From positions 1 through 59,794 of the forward strand of contig CAZOFD010000008.1 in NCBI GenBank assembly GCA_964579135.1: 59,794 bases of DNA, written 5' to 3'. The notes under the pieces are model-generated. The model saw only the letters and a list, made by a program, of their open reading frames with translations, did no database searches and had not been told where the DNA came from. This document shows, one piece after another, positions 34,471 to 42,360 of the stretch. The position numbers and the translations under genes were made by a program. The stretch's first letter is position 1, and every line of letters starts with the position of its first letter. Source of the stretch: CAG-390 sp964579135 (GTDB lineage: Bacteria; Bacillota; Clostridia; Oscillospirales; CAG-272).

Positions 34471-35504
34471 AAAATCGGATCAAACACGTTTTCGCACTTC
34501 TCCTCGCCGCGCTTCTCGTCCTCTCTCTCGTCGGCTGCTCAAGCCCGAACGACGACCCCGATAAGACAGAACTTCCCATAATCGACAACGTTACCGTCAA
34601 CGTAGCCGTACTCAACGGCACGACCGGTTTCGGCATAGCCGAGATGTACGAAGAATATAAAAACGGAAAAAAGGAAAACATCCCTTATGAGACTAACAAA
34701 TACGTAAGTTTCGGCGCTGATATAAACTTTTATGCGGACGCGACAGCTATCGTCCCCCTTATCGTTAACGGCTCCGTCGACGTCGCCGCCGTCCCCACCA
34801 ATCTCGCCGCGACACTTTACAAAAAGACGAACGGCGGAATTCGCGTGCTTGCGGTAAACACCCTCGGCGTGCTCTATCTCGTCGGCTCCGACGGCAACGT
34901 CGCCTCGCTCGCGGACCTCGATGGCAAAACCGTTTACGTCCCGGGGCTCGGCACCAACCCCGAATACGTTTTTAAAACGCTTTTGAAGAAATCGGGGCTT
35001 GAGGGCAAGGTTACGATCGACGGCGAAAGTTATCCCTCGCCCGACGCGCTGACATCCGCCGTCGCGACGGGCAAAGTCGACCTCGCCGTTCTCCCCGAGC
35101 CGAAGATAACGGCGGCTCAAATGAAAAATTCGGAGCTCAAAGTTCTTATCGACTTTACGAAAGAATGGAAAAATCTGACCGGCACGGAGCTTGTGCAGGG
35201 TTGCCTTATAGCGCGCAGCGAATTTGCGCAAAACCACCCCGTCGAACTCGAGTACTTCCTTGCCCGTTACAAAAAGTCGGTGGATTATCTCAACGCCGAG
35301 CCGAAAGCCGCCGCGGAGCTTGTCGTCGCCGCAGGCATCGCGAACAGCGCCGCTCTCGTAGAGAATGCGATTCCCCGCTGCCACGTAACCTATCTTATCG
35401 GGCAGGAGATGAAAGATGCTCTGACGCAATTTTGGACGGCACTCTGCGAGCAGGAGCCCTCGTCCGTCGGCGGCAGCGTGCCCGACGATAAGATCTTTTA
35501 CTGA
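34467..35504 (+). CDS. NitT/TauT-type ABC substrate-binding lipoprotein
   Basis: A 345-aa extracellular lipoprotein. The signal peptide ends in the lipobox LSLVGC (Cys about 24), giving a lipid anchor. The mature part is a type II periplasmic-binding fold: GTTGFGIAEMYEE near the N-terminus, VDVAAVPTNLAATLYKK, LDGKTVYVPGLGTNPEYVFK and AVATGKVDLAVLPEPKITAA. These are typical of the nitrate/sulfonate/taurine/thiamine-precursor group. The binding pocket cannot be assigned by eye. The ATG overlaps the regulator stop (ATGA), and the permease follows 30 bases later. Confidence 0.9.
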   Translation: MKNRIKHVFALLLAALLVLSLVGCSSPNDDPDKTELPIIDNVTVNVAVLNGTTGFGIAEMYEEYKNGKKENIPYETNKYVSFGADINFYADATAIVPLIVNGSVDVAAVPTNLAATLYKKTNGGIRVLAVNTLGVLYLVGSDGNVASLADLDGKTVYVPGLGTNPEYVFKTLLKKSGLEGKVTIDGESYPSPDALTSAVATGKVDLAVLPEPKITAAQMKNSELKVLIDFTKEWKNLTGTELVQGCLIARSEFAQNHPVELEYFLARYKKSVDYLNAEPKAAAELVVAAGIANSAALVENAIPRCHVTYLIGQEMKDALTQFWTALCEQEPSSVGGSVPDDKIFY

Positions 35505-35534
35505 AATTTCGTCGGGTAATACGGCAAAACGACA

Positions 35535-36347
35535 ATGAACGTAAAGAAATTCGCGAAAAAGATCGCCGCGCCCGTCGGCGCGGCGATCTTTTGGCTTTTG
35601 CTCTGGGCAGTCGTCGCCAAAGCCGCGGGCTCCGAGCTCATTCTGCCCTCGCCGTCGGCTGTGGTGCGCCGCGCGGTGCAACTTGCGGCGTCAAAAAGCT
35701 TTTTTACAATACTCTTTTCCTCATTCCTCCGAGTTACGCTCGGCACCGTCGGCGCGGTGATTGTCGGCTGTCTCGCCGCTTTTGCGGCGTACAAAGCCAA
35801 ACTCGTGCGCAAGCTTCTCTCTCCGCCGATGACGGTGATAAAAACCGCCCCCGTCGTATCCTTTATCCTCGCGGCGGCATTTTGGCTCGGCAACGAGCCC
35901 CTGCCCGCGTTCATATCGTTTTTGATGGTGTTGCCGATAGTTTACGAAAACGTGTTTGCGGGATTTGCGTCCACGCCGCGCGAACTCGTCGAACTGGCAA
36001 ACGCGTTCGCCCTCCCGCCGTTCTTGCGTTTGCGCCGCATATTTATCCCAGCCGCGACTCCGAATTTTTTCGCCTCGCTGAAGTCCGCCTCGGGTCTCGC
36101 TTGGAAAGCGGGCGTCGCCGCCGAAGTTATAGTTTCGACTCCGCTTTCGATCGGTCAAAAAATGTCGGCGGCTAGAAGCTATCTCGAAACGACCGACGTT
36201 TTCGCTTGGACCGCCGTCGTCGTCGCGGCAAGCCTGCTTATCGAATTCGCGATATCGAAAATATACGGCGCTCTGGCGGCGAAAACACGCGGATACGCAT
36301 ACCCGACAAGCGACGAAAAGGAGAAGACGTATGATCCGAATAGATAA
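35535..36347 (+). CDS. NitT/TauT-type ABC permease (SsuC/TauC-like)
   Basis: A 270-aa inner membrane subunit with about six membrane spans. The EAA-type coupling motif is visible as ELVELANAFALPPFLRLRRI (about 155-174). The spans include AAPVGAAIFWLLLWAVVAKA near the N-terminus. Its 3' end overlaps the ATPase gene by 17 bases. With the upstream lipoprotein it forms an importer for an anionic or heterocyclic nutrient; the substrate is unknown. Confidence 0.9.
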   Translation: MNVKKFAKKIAAPVGAAIFWLLLWAVVAKAAGSELILPSPSAVVRRAVQLAASKSFFTILFSSFLRVTLGTVGAVIVGCLAAFAAYKAKLVRKLLSPPMTVIKTAPVVSFILAAAFWLGNEPLPAFISFLMVLPIVYENVFAGFASTPRELVELANAFALPPFLRLRRIFIPAATPNFFASLKSASGLAWKAGVAAEVIVSTPLSIGQKMSAARSYLETTDVFAWTAVVVAASLLIEFAISKIYGALAAKTRGYAYPTSDEKEKTYDPNR

Positions 36348-36960
36348 TCTGTCAAAAAAATTCGGCGATAAGCAAGTGCTGCAAAATTTAACGCTTTGCC
36401 TGCCGGAGCGCGGCACGATTGCCGTTTGCGGCAGTTCCGGCTGCGGCAAAAGCACGCTCTTCTCCCTTATCGCGGGTCTTGACAAGGATTACGAGGGCAA
36501 AATATCGTTCCCCGCCGGGACAAAGATCGCCGTATCCTTTCAGGACAGCCGCCTTTTGCCGCACAGAACGGCGCTGCAAAACGTCAACCTCGTGCTCGGC
36601 GACAGAAAAGCCACCTTGGAGCACGCCGCCGAGGCGCTATTTTCGCTCGGCATCGACGAGGAGACCGCGCAAAAATACCCCGCCGAACTTTCTGGCGGTA
36701 TGCGAGCACGCGTCTCGGTAGCGCGTGCTCTCGCATACGATGCCGACGTTTATCTCTTCGACGAGCCGTTTGCCAATCTCGACGGCGAGACCGCTCTGAC
36801 GACCGCACGCGAGATCTCGCGCCGCACCGCGAACGCGCTCACCCTCGCCGTCGTGCACGACGTGCCCCTTGCCAAACGCTTCGCCGACACGATACTTTTT
36901 TTCGACAAAACGCCGATGTCGTCTTTTACCGTTTGGCAATGCGGTTGCGAACAACTTTAA
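36331..36960 (+). CDS. NitT/TauT-type ABC ATP-binding protein (SsuB-like)
   Basis: A 209-aa ATPase, shorter than the usual 240-260 of this group because the C-terminal region after the H-loop is brief. Walker A is CGSSGCGKST (about 33-42), Q-loop VSFQDSRLLPH, signature LSGGMRARVSVARAL, Walker B VYLFDEPFANLDG, H-loop VVHDVPLAK. The ATG lies inside the permease gene (17-base overlap). The operon ends at a bidirectional hairpin that overlaps the 3' end of sigG on the other strand. Confidence 0.92.
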   Translation: MIRIDNLSKKFGDKQVLQNLTLCLPERGTIAVCGSSGCGKSTLFSLIAGLDKDYEGKISFPAGTKIAVSFQDSRLLPHRTALQNVNLVLGDRKATLEHAAEALFSLGIDEETAQKYPAELSGGMRARVSVARALAYDADVYLFDEPFANLDGETALTTAREISRRTANALTLAVVHDVPLAKRFADTILFFDKTPMSSFTVWQCGCEQL

Positions 36961-36967
36961 GCAACCG

Positions 36968-37005
36968 AAAAAAGGTCTTGCCCGCTATCGGGCAAGACCT
37001 TTTTT
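36968..37005. terminator. Bidirectional terminator that also encodes the sigG C-terminus
   Basis: A 17-bp perfect stem (36968-36984 with 36989-37005), loop CTAT, flanked by A6 and U6. On the minus strand one arm encodes the last residues KKGLAR of SigG and the loop contains its TAG stop. It serves both the ABC importer operon and sigG. Confidence 0.93.
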
Positions 37006-37764
37006 CATTCTTTCGAGCGCGCATTTTTCAACACGCGACACCTGCGCTTGCGATATGCCTATCTCCCTCGCTATCTCCATCTGCGTTTTGTTGGCGAAAA
37101 AGCGCATATCTATGATCTTTTTTTCGCGCTCCGTCAGGTGCCGCATCGCCTGCTCGAGAGCGATGTTTTCGAGCCACCCCTCGTCGCGTTCGCTCGTGTC
37201 GGCAAGCTGGTCTATCACGTACAGCGCGTCACCGCCCTCGGAATAAACCGGCTCGTACAGCGATATCGGCTCGATTATCGCCTCCATCGCGTTTGCGACG
37301 GCGCTTTTGCTCTCGCCGATCCTTGCGGCGATCTCGTCGGGCGTCGGCTCGCTCGATTTTTCACGGCAAAGCTCCTCGCGCGCACCGAGTGCGCGATACG
37401 CAACGTCGCGCACCGAGCGGCTTATCCTTATCGAATTGTTGTCTCGCAGATACCTGCGTATCTCGCCGATGATCATCGGCACGGCATACGTGGAAAACTT
37501 TACGTTCATCTCGACGTTAAAATTATCCACCGCCTTTACGAGACCTATGCACCCGACCTGAAAAAGATCGTCGGACGGCTCTTTTTTGCCCGCGAATCTC
37601 TGCACGATACTCAACACAAGGCGCAGATTGCCGCATATCAGTTTTTCGCGCGCCGACGCGTCCCCCGCTCGAACGCGAACGAGAAGCGCCCTTTTTTCCT
37701 CGTCGGAAAGCACCGTCAGCTTTGCGGTATCGACTCCGCATATCTCGACTTTACCATAATACAT
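36985..37764 (-). CDS. sigG: RNA polymerase sporulation sigma factor SigG
   Basis: A 259-aa sigma-70 family protein, almost the same length as Bacillus subtilis SigG (260). The N-terminal signature KVEICGVDTAKL is diagnostic for SigG. Region 2 shows DDLFQVGCIGLVKAVDNF and VKFSTYAVPMIIGEIRRYL, and region 4 ends MEIAREIGISQAQVSRVEK. SigG drives late gene expression in the forespore, so this genome is from a spore former or a recent descendant. The start at 37764 is chosen by alignment to the SigG N-terminus and a GGAG box 6 bases upstream; a 13-codon longer frame from 37803 is possible. The usual spoIIG neighbours are absent here. The 3' end overlaps a terminator. Confidence 0.96.
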   Translation of the reverse strand: MYYGKVEICGVDTAKLTVLSDEEKRALLVRVRAGDASAREKLICGNLRLVLSIVQRFAGKKEPSDDLFQVGCIGLVKAVDNFNVEMNVKFSTYAVPMIIGEIRRYLRDNNSIRISRSVRDVAYRALGAREELCREKSSEPTPDEIAARIGESKSAVANAMEAIIEPISLYEPVYSEGGDALYVIDQLADTSERDEGWLENIALEQAMRHLTEREKKIIDMRFFANKTQMEIAREIGISQAQVSRVEKCALERMKKGLAR

Positions 37765-37865
37765 CCGCAACTCCGTAAAATTTTTAAGAAAGTTGTCTGA
37801 CATATTATCCCCGACAAGTGCGCCGCGATATTCAAAATAAGGCGTTAAGTATATTTTGGCAAAAT

Positions 37866-37900
37866 TAAAGGGGCGGCTCCTATCGAGCCGCCCCTTTAAT
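37866..37900 (-). terminator. Intrinsic terminator of rplS
   Basis: A 15-bp perfect stem (37866-37880 with 37886-37900), 5-base loop, followed on the minus strand by UUUUG. It lies 7 bases past the rplS stop. Confidence 0.9.
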
Positions 37901-37907
37901 CGGGTCC

Positions 37908-38249
37908 TCAGATCTTCTCTTTGACCTTGGATGCCTTACCGACTCTGTCGCGCAGATAGTAAAGCTTTGCACGTCTGACTACACCCGAACGGGTAACGTC
38001 GACTTTTACAACGTTGGGAGAATGGATGGGGAAAGTCTTCTCCACACCTACGCCGTAGGACATACGTCTGACGGTGAAAGTCTCGGAGATGCCGCCGCCG
38101 TGTTTTGCGATAACGGTACCCTCAAACATCTGGATTCTCTCGCGTGCACCCTCTTTGATACGATTGTGAACGCGAACGTTGTCACCCACGTTTACGGTGG
38201 GAAGCTCCTTCTTGAGCTGCTCGTTGGTCATAGCTGCAATGTAATCCAT
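37908..38249 (-). CDS. rplS: 50S ribosomal protein L19
   Basis: A 113-aa L19, the usual length, located at the 30S-50S interface. Family segments seen: VNVGDNVRVHNRIKEGARER, QMFEGTVIAKHGGGISETFT, GVGVEKTFPIHSPNV and the basic end RRAKLYYLRDRVGKASKVKE. A GGAGGGG box precedes the ATG. Here it is monocistronic, between its own promoter with a structured leader and a strong terminator, instead of following rpsP-rimM-trmD as in many bacteria. Confidence 0.98.
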   Translation of the reverse strand: MDYIAAMTNEQLKKELPTVNVGDNVRVHNRIKEGARERIQMFEGTVIAKHGGGISETFTVRRMSYGVGVEKTFPIHSPNVVKVDVTRSGVVRRAKLYYLRDRVGKASKVKEKI

Positions 38250-38325
38250 TACAAGCCCCTCCTTTTACGGATAATAGAGACGTTCATGCAGAGCACGCAG
38301 AGGACTGTCTCTGTGCATATCACAC
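38250..38325 (-). promoter_or_regulatory. Structured 5' leader of rplS
   Basis: The roughly 75-nt leader can fold: AGAGAC/GTCTCT arms (38276-38281 with 38307-38312) enclose a repeat-rich centre with two GCAGAG copies. Ribosomal-protein leaders for L19 are known in Firmicutes. I cannot confirm this is one. Confidence 0.4.
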
Positions 38326-38331
38326 TCCGTT

Positions 38332-38360
38332 ATTATATCACGTTAAAATGCAAAAATCAA
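38332..38360 (-). promoter_or_regulatory. SigA-type promoter of rplS, overlapping the stop of the upstream gene
   Basis: TTGATT (38355-38360), 17-base spacer, TATAAT (38332-38337) preceded by TGA. The -35 covers the stop codon (38357-38359) of the NAGPA-type gene. Confidence 0.8.
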
Positions 38361-39931
38361 GAGTTTTTCGTATTGTTTTTTCGTTTTTTCGTTCTTTTTT
38401 TGCTTGTCAACGCAACGCAAACGGGCAACGCAACGACCGTCGCCGCCCCGCACGTCCACGACGAGCCGCATCCGCCGCTTGCCGCGGTTACGTCGCCGCT
38501 TTCCGTCCCGGACGTCGCCTCGGGCACTGTGGTTTCCTCGGGAGCTGCTGTGGTTTCCTCGGGCAAAGGCATCGAGGGGTCGCGCACCGCAAGGATGACC
38601 GCGTTGGCAACGCTGCGCTCCCTGCCGTCGGAGAGTTTGTTAACGGTCGAAAAGCTTCCGTCGTCGTTACGAACCGCAAGCGCCGTCGAACCACCTCCGT
38701 CAAAAACGAATGCGTCACGGCACCCCGCGGCACGCATATATTCCGCGATCTCGTAATAACTTGCCCCGATAGAGCCGCACTCTATAACGCAGATAACGGG
38801 CGTGCCGTCCTCGCGAAAGCCCATTACCGTACGGTTTTTCCAAGCGTACGAATAGCTTGCGTCCTCGGTATAAACGCTCCAGTCCTTACCGTTCGGCGAA
38901 TAGTTGGTTTTGACGTTTTTAAACAGCGATTCGCCCGCCATAAGCACCTGTTGCTTGTATCCTATGGCGTTGTCCACGCTTGCCCAAGAATTGAGGAGCT
39001 TTTTCTGGCATTTGAGCGACGTTCCGACGGTAAGTTCGGAGTATTTCGTGCGATCCCCGCAAACGAGATATACCTCGCCGCTACCTGGCAGCTCGTCGGT
39101 CGTACCGTCGCGTATCTCCTTTATCTCGCCGTATACGTAATAGCTTTTGTTAGCCGTGGTGTTGCCCCAATAGGTTTTGTCGTCGCATCTGAACACCGAG
39201 CAATCGACAACGAACACGGTATATCCCGTAAGATCCGTCACGTGCATATTCGGGGTAAAGAGCGCCATCGTATTCTCGTCCACGTGCCGCGTTTCCAAAT
39301 AAACGCCGTGCTCGCTCGCCACCTTGCCCTCGTCGTCAAGCACCTGAAGATATGTCGTCGACGATACGGCAACGCTTGTGGAATATTTGATATACGTCAT
39401 ACCGACGGTGTCGTAAAGATAGCCGCCGCCGGACTTAAAGCCGAGCACTCCGCGTCCGACGAGAGTATTGCAGTACGCCTTGTAAAGGTCGCCCGATTGC
39501 AGGCACATCCCCTCGGATTGCGAACTGCCCTTGGTATCGAAAAAGTCGCCGTTTATGCCGACTACGGGGATCCACCCCGGATTGTCTTTTTCGAATTGTT
39601 TCATCATATCGGTAACGGTATGGAGCTTGTAATCCGTATTCGTTCCGTAGGAATAGCTGAAGAGCTTATACGACCCCTGCGGTATCGCCGTATAAACGGA
39701 ATACGTCGCGTAGGAGCCGTTATCCGTTCCGTTTATGCGCGAGCGGACGGTCATCGCCGAGAGGGCAACGTTGCCGTAAAGGGTACGTACGGAGCCGAGT
39801 TTTACGTAATCGATGCAGTCGCTTACGGAGGCGTCTATCGGACTTGTCGCGGCAAAAGCGGGCAGCGCCGCGGTACAAACGAGTGCGGCAAACAAAACGG
39901 CACTGACCAAGATCTTAACGATTTTTTTCAT
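38357..39931 (-). CDS. Secreted phosphodiester glycosidase (NAGPA) domain protein with C-terminal anchor-like tail
   Basis: A 524-aa exported protein. A signal peptide (about 1-28, ending PAFAATS) is followed by a NAGPA domain (about 70-440), the fold of phosphodiester glycosidases acting on wall or exopolysaccharide linkages. Typical segments are VVGINGDFFDTKGSSQ near the front and FVFDGGGSTALAVR plus GRERSVANAVIL near the end. A Glu/Thr/Pro/Ser linker (PEETTAAPEETTVPEATS) leads to a tail GGCGSSWTCGAA, a hydrophobic stretch and a basic end. That layout looks like a membrane or envelope sorting signal. It follows metA on the same strand by 55 bases. The enzymatic substrate is unknown. Confidence 0.85.
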   Translation of the reverse strand: MKKIVKILVSAVLFAALVCTAALPAFAATSPIDASVSDCIDYVKLGSVRTLYGNVALSAMTVRSRINGTDNGSYATYSVYTAIPQGSYKLFSYSYGTNTDYKLHTVTDMMKQFEKDNPGWIPVVGINGDFFDTKGSSQSEGMCLQSGDLYKAYCNTLVGRGVLGFKSGGGYLYDTVGMTYIKYSTSVAVSSTTYLQVLDDEGKVASEHGVYLETRHVDENTMALFTPNMHVTDLTGYTVFVVDCSVFRCDDKTYWGNTTANKSYYVYGEIKEIRDGTTDELPGSGEVYLVCGDRTKYSELTVGTSLKCQKKLLNSWASVDNAIGYKQQVLMAGESLFKNVKTNYSPNGKDWSVYTEDASYSYAWKNRTVMGFREDGTPVICVIECGSIGASYYEIAEYMRAAGCRDAFVFDGGGSTALAVRNDDGSFSTVNKLSDGRERSVANAVILAVRDPSMPLPEETTAAPEETTVPEATSGTESGDVTAASGGCGSSWTCGAATVVALPVCVALTSKKRTKKRKNNTKNS

Positions 39932-39986
39932 TTCAATTCTCTTTCGTTTTCGTTGCGATGATCAAGCGGTGGCGGATTCGGCGATA

Positions 39987-40904
39987 TCAACCGATCTTTT
40001 CGACGTCGTAGGGCGTCGTTTGATATACGAAATAGTTTAGCCAATTGGTATAAAGAAGATTTGCGCAACTTCTCCAGCGAACCGTCGGTTCCAGAGTGTC
40101 GTCGTCGTTCGGGAAATAGTTTTTCGGCACGTCGATCTCGAGCCCCGCGTTTTTGTCGCGCAGATATTCGTCGCGCAAGGTACAGGCGTCGTACTCCGAG
40201 TGACCCGTTACGAATATCTGCCTGCCACGATCGGTGGAGCAAACGTAAACGCCCGCTTCGTCCGAACTTGCGAGTATCTTTAGTTCGGGGCACGCCTCGA
40301 TATCCTCGCGGCGAACGGTGGTGTGTCGCGAATGGGGCACCCAAAACTCGTCGTCGAAGCCGCGAAACAGTATGGATTGCCTGTGTTCGACCTTGTGCGC
40401 AAAAACGCCGAACAGCTTTTTGTCAAGCGGCACTTTGTCTATCCCGAAATGATAATAAAGCCCCGCCTGAGCGCCCCAACAAATGTGCAGGGTGCTCGTT
40501 ACGTGGGTCTTGCTCCACTCCATTATTTCGCACAGTTCACGCCAGTATTCCACGTCCTCGAAAGGCATCTGCTCTACCGGCGCGCCGGTTATTATCATCC
40601 CGTCGAATCTGCGTTCGCGAACCTCGTCGAAAGTGCGATAAAAAGCGAGCATATGCTCCTCGGAGGTATGGGTCGACTTGTGCGTTGCCGTTTGCAAAAG
40701 CTCGAGTTCCACCTGAAGCGGCGTGTTGCCTATAAGGCGCGCTATCTGCGTTTCGGTAACGACCTTTTTCGGCATAAGATTAAGCATAAGTATATGCAGC
40801 GGACGGATATCCTGCGTTATCGCCCGCGTTTCCGTCATAACGAATATATTCTCTTTTTGCAACGTTTGGGTTGCGGGCAACAGATTCGGTATCTTTATCG
40901 GCAT
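39987..40904 (-). CDS. metA: Homoserine O-acetyltransferase (MetA family, Glu111 type)
   Basis: A 305-aa MetA family enzyme that activates homoserine for methionine synthesis. The start at 40904 gives the family N-terminus MPIKIPNLLPA with a GGGAGAG box upstream. The nucleophile is Cys142 in LHICWGAQAGLYYHFG. Residue 111, in ITGAPVEQMPFEDVEYW, is Glu. In studied MetA proteins Glu here directs use of acetyl-CoA while Gly directs succinyl-CoA, so the product is probably O-acetylhomoserine despite the usual succinyltransferase name. The later segment VPHSRHTTVRREDI is also typical. It lies 41 bases downstream of metY, which uses O-acetylhomoserine, so the pair is chemically consistent. Confidence 0.94.
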   Translation of the reverse strand: MPIKIPNLLPATQTLQKENIFVMTETRAITQDIRPLHILMLNLMPKKVVTETQIARLIGNTPLQVELELLQTATHKSTHTSEEHMLAFYRTFDEVRERRFDGMIITGAPVEQMPFEDVEYWRELCEIMEWSKTHVTSTLHICWGAQAGLYYHFGIDKVPLDKKLFGVFAHKVEHRQSILFRGFDDEFWVPHSRHTTVRREDIEACPELKILASSDEAGVYVCSTDRGRQIFVTGHSEYDACTLRDEYLRDKNAGLEIDVPKNYFPNDDDTLEPTVRWRSCANLLYTNWLNYFVYQTTPYDVEKIG

Positions 40905-40945
40905 TTTTCTCTCCCGTAAATGCACCGCGCTTGCCGCCGTGCGTA

Positions 40946-42223
40946 TTATATCGCCGCAAGCGCCTGCGCTATATCGGCTTTTATATCGTCGGCGTTTTCG
41001 ATGCCGACGGACAGTCTCACGAGTCCCGGAGATATCCCCGCGGCTTCGAGCTGCGCGTCCGTAAGCTGGCGGTGCGTCGTGCCCGATGGGTTAAGTACGC
41101 CGGTATGATCCGCGGCGACGTGCACCTCTATCGTGGCGAGCTTCAGCGCGTCCATAAACCTTACCGCCGCGCTTCTGCCGCCCTTAACTACGAAAGATAT
41201 AACCCCCGAAGCGCCGCTCGGCATATATTTGCGCCACGTATCGTAACGAGGGTCGGACTCGAGCGCGGGATAGCTTACGCTCTCTATCTTATCGCTCGCC
41301 TCGAGATATTTAGCCACCTCAAGTGCGTTTTGCGAATGGCGTTCCATACGCAAATGCAACGTTTCAAGCCCGAGATTCAAGATAAAGGCGCTCATAGGAG
41401 TGAGCGGTATCCCGAGATCGCGAACAAGCTGCACGCGAGCCTTGGTTATATAAGCGGCACCGTTTCCGAACTGCGAAACGTACGCCACGCCGTGATAAGA
41501 GGGGTCGGGCTCAGTAAGCTCGGGGTATTTGCCCCCCGTCCAATCAAAGCGCCCCCCGTCAACGACGCAACCGCCTATCACAGCCGCGTGACCGTCCATA
41601 TATTTCGTCGTGGAGTGAACGATTATATCCGCGCCGAACTCGAAAGGTCTGCAAAGGATGGGCGTAGGAAAAGTGTTGTCGACTATCAGCGGAACGCCGT
41701 GCGAGTGCGCGAGGGCGGCATACTTTTCTATATCGAGCACGTCAAGCCCGGGGTTGGAGAGCGTTTCGCCGAAAAGCAAACGCGTATTTTCGTCAAACAG
41801 CGCATTTATCTCCGCATCGGTCATATTCGGCGTGATAAAGCGGGTTTCGATGCCGTATTTTTTAAGCGTTACGGCAAAAAGATTCATCGTGCCGCCGTAT
41901 ACGGACACGCTCGAGACTATATTTTGCCCCGCCGAGGTGATATTGAGCACCGCGAGCATTATCGCAGCCATTCCCGACGAACAGAGTATCGCGCCGACGC
42001 CGCCCTCGAGATCCGCGATCTTCGCCTCGACGTCGGCGACCGTGGGATTGGATATGCGGCTGTACATATGACCGTTTTTTTTAAGGTCGAAGAGATCCCC
42101 CACCTCGTCCGCACTGTCGTATTTATAAGTCGTGCTTTGATATATCGGCAAAATTCGCGGTTCGCCGTTTTTCGGCTTATATCCGGATTGCACGCATTTC
42201 GTTTCGATCTTGTATTGTGCCAT
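40946..42223 (-). CDS. metY: O-acetylhomoserine sulfhydrylase (PLP-dependent Cys/Met metabolism enzyme)
   Basis: A 425-aa PLP enzyme that replaces the acetyl group of O-acetylhomoserine by sulfide or methanethiol to give homocysteine or methionine. The cofactor Lys is in HSTTKYMDGHAAVIGG (Lys207). Other conserved stretches are YSRISNPTVADVEAKIADLE, LFGETLSNPGLDV, DNTFPTPILCRPFEFG and the C-terminal LVRLSVGIENADDI. The length (about 425) fits MetY better than the shorter MetB/MetC. It is the first gene of a metY-metA unit behind a SigA-type promoter. No SAM riboswitch or T-box fits in the 50-60 base leader. Confidence 0.95.
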   Translation of the reverse strand: MAQYKIETKCVQSGYKPKNGEPRILPIYQSTTYKYDSADEVGDLFDLKKNGHMYSRISNPTVADVEAKIADLEGGVGAILCSSGMAAIMLAVLNITSAGQNIVSSVSVYGGTMNLFAVTLKKYGIETRFITPNMTDAEINALFDENTRLLFGETLSNPGLDVLDIEKYAALAHSHGVPLIVDNTFPTPILCRPFEFGADIIVHSTTKYMDGHAAVIGGCVVDGGRFDWTGGKYPELTEPDPSYHGVAYVSQFGNGAAYITKARVQLVRDLGIPLTPMSAFILNLGLETLHLRMERHSQNALEVAKYLEASDKIESVSYPALESDPRYDTWRKYMPSGASGVISFVVKGGRSAAVRFMDALKLATIEVHVAADHTGVLNPSGTTHRQLTDAQLEAAGISPGLVRLSVGIENADDIKADIAQALAAI

Positions 42224-42282
42224 TATCGTGACCTCCCTCGCCCCCGTTTACGGAACAGGCGATTATTACTGAAATATCTTAT

Positions 42283-42311
42283 ATTATATCACACGCTCTC
42301 GCCGTATTCAA
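42283..42311 (-). promoter_or_regulatory. SigA-type promoter of metY-metA
   Basis: TTGAAT (42306-42311), 17-base spacer, TATAAT (42283-42288) preceded by TGA. Confidence 0.8.
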
Positions 42312-42328
42312 CAAGATTTTGCAAAAAA

Positions 42329-42356
42329 TTCGGGCGACTCGCCAAAGCCGCCCGAA
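42329..42356 (-). terminator. Intrinsic terminator of ychF
   Basis: TTCGGGCG (42329-42336) and CGCCCGAA (42349-42356) form the stem; the minus strand continues with U6. It ends 4 bases past the ychF stop and about 18 bases before the metY promoter. Confidence 0.85.
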
Positions 42357-42360
42357 AATA

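Noticed and set aside
42224..42282. Possible SAM riboswitch or T-box before metY
   Set aside because: Leader of only about 50-60 bases with no terminator hairpin and no specifier or SAM-box elements seen.
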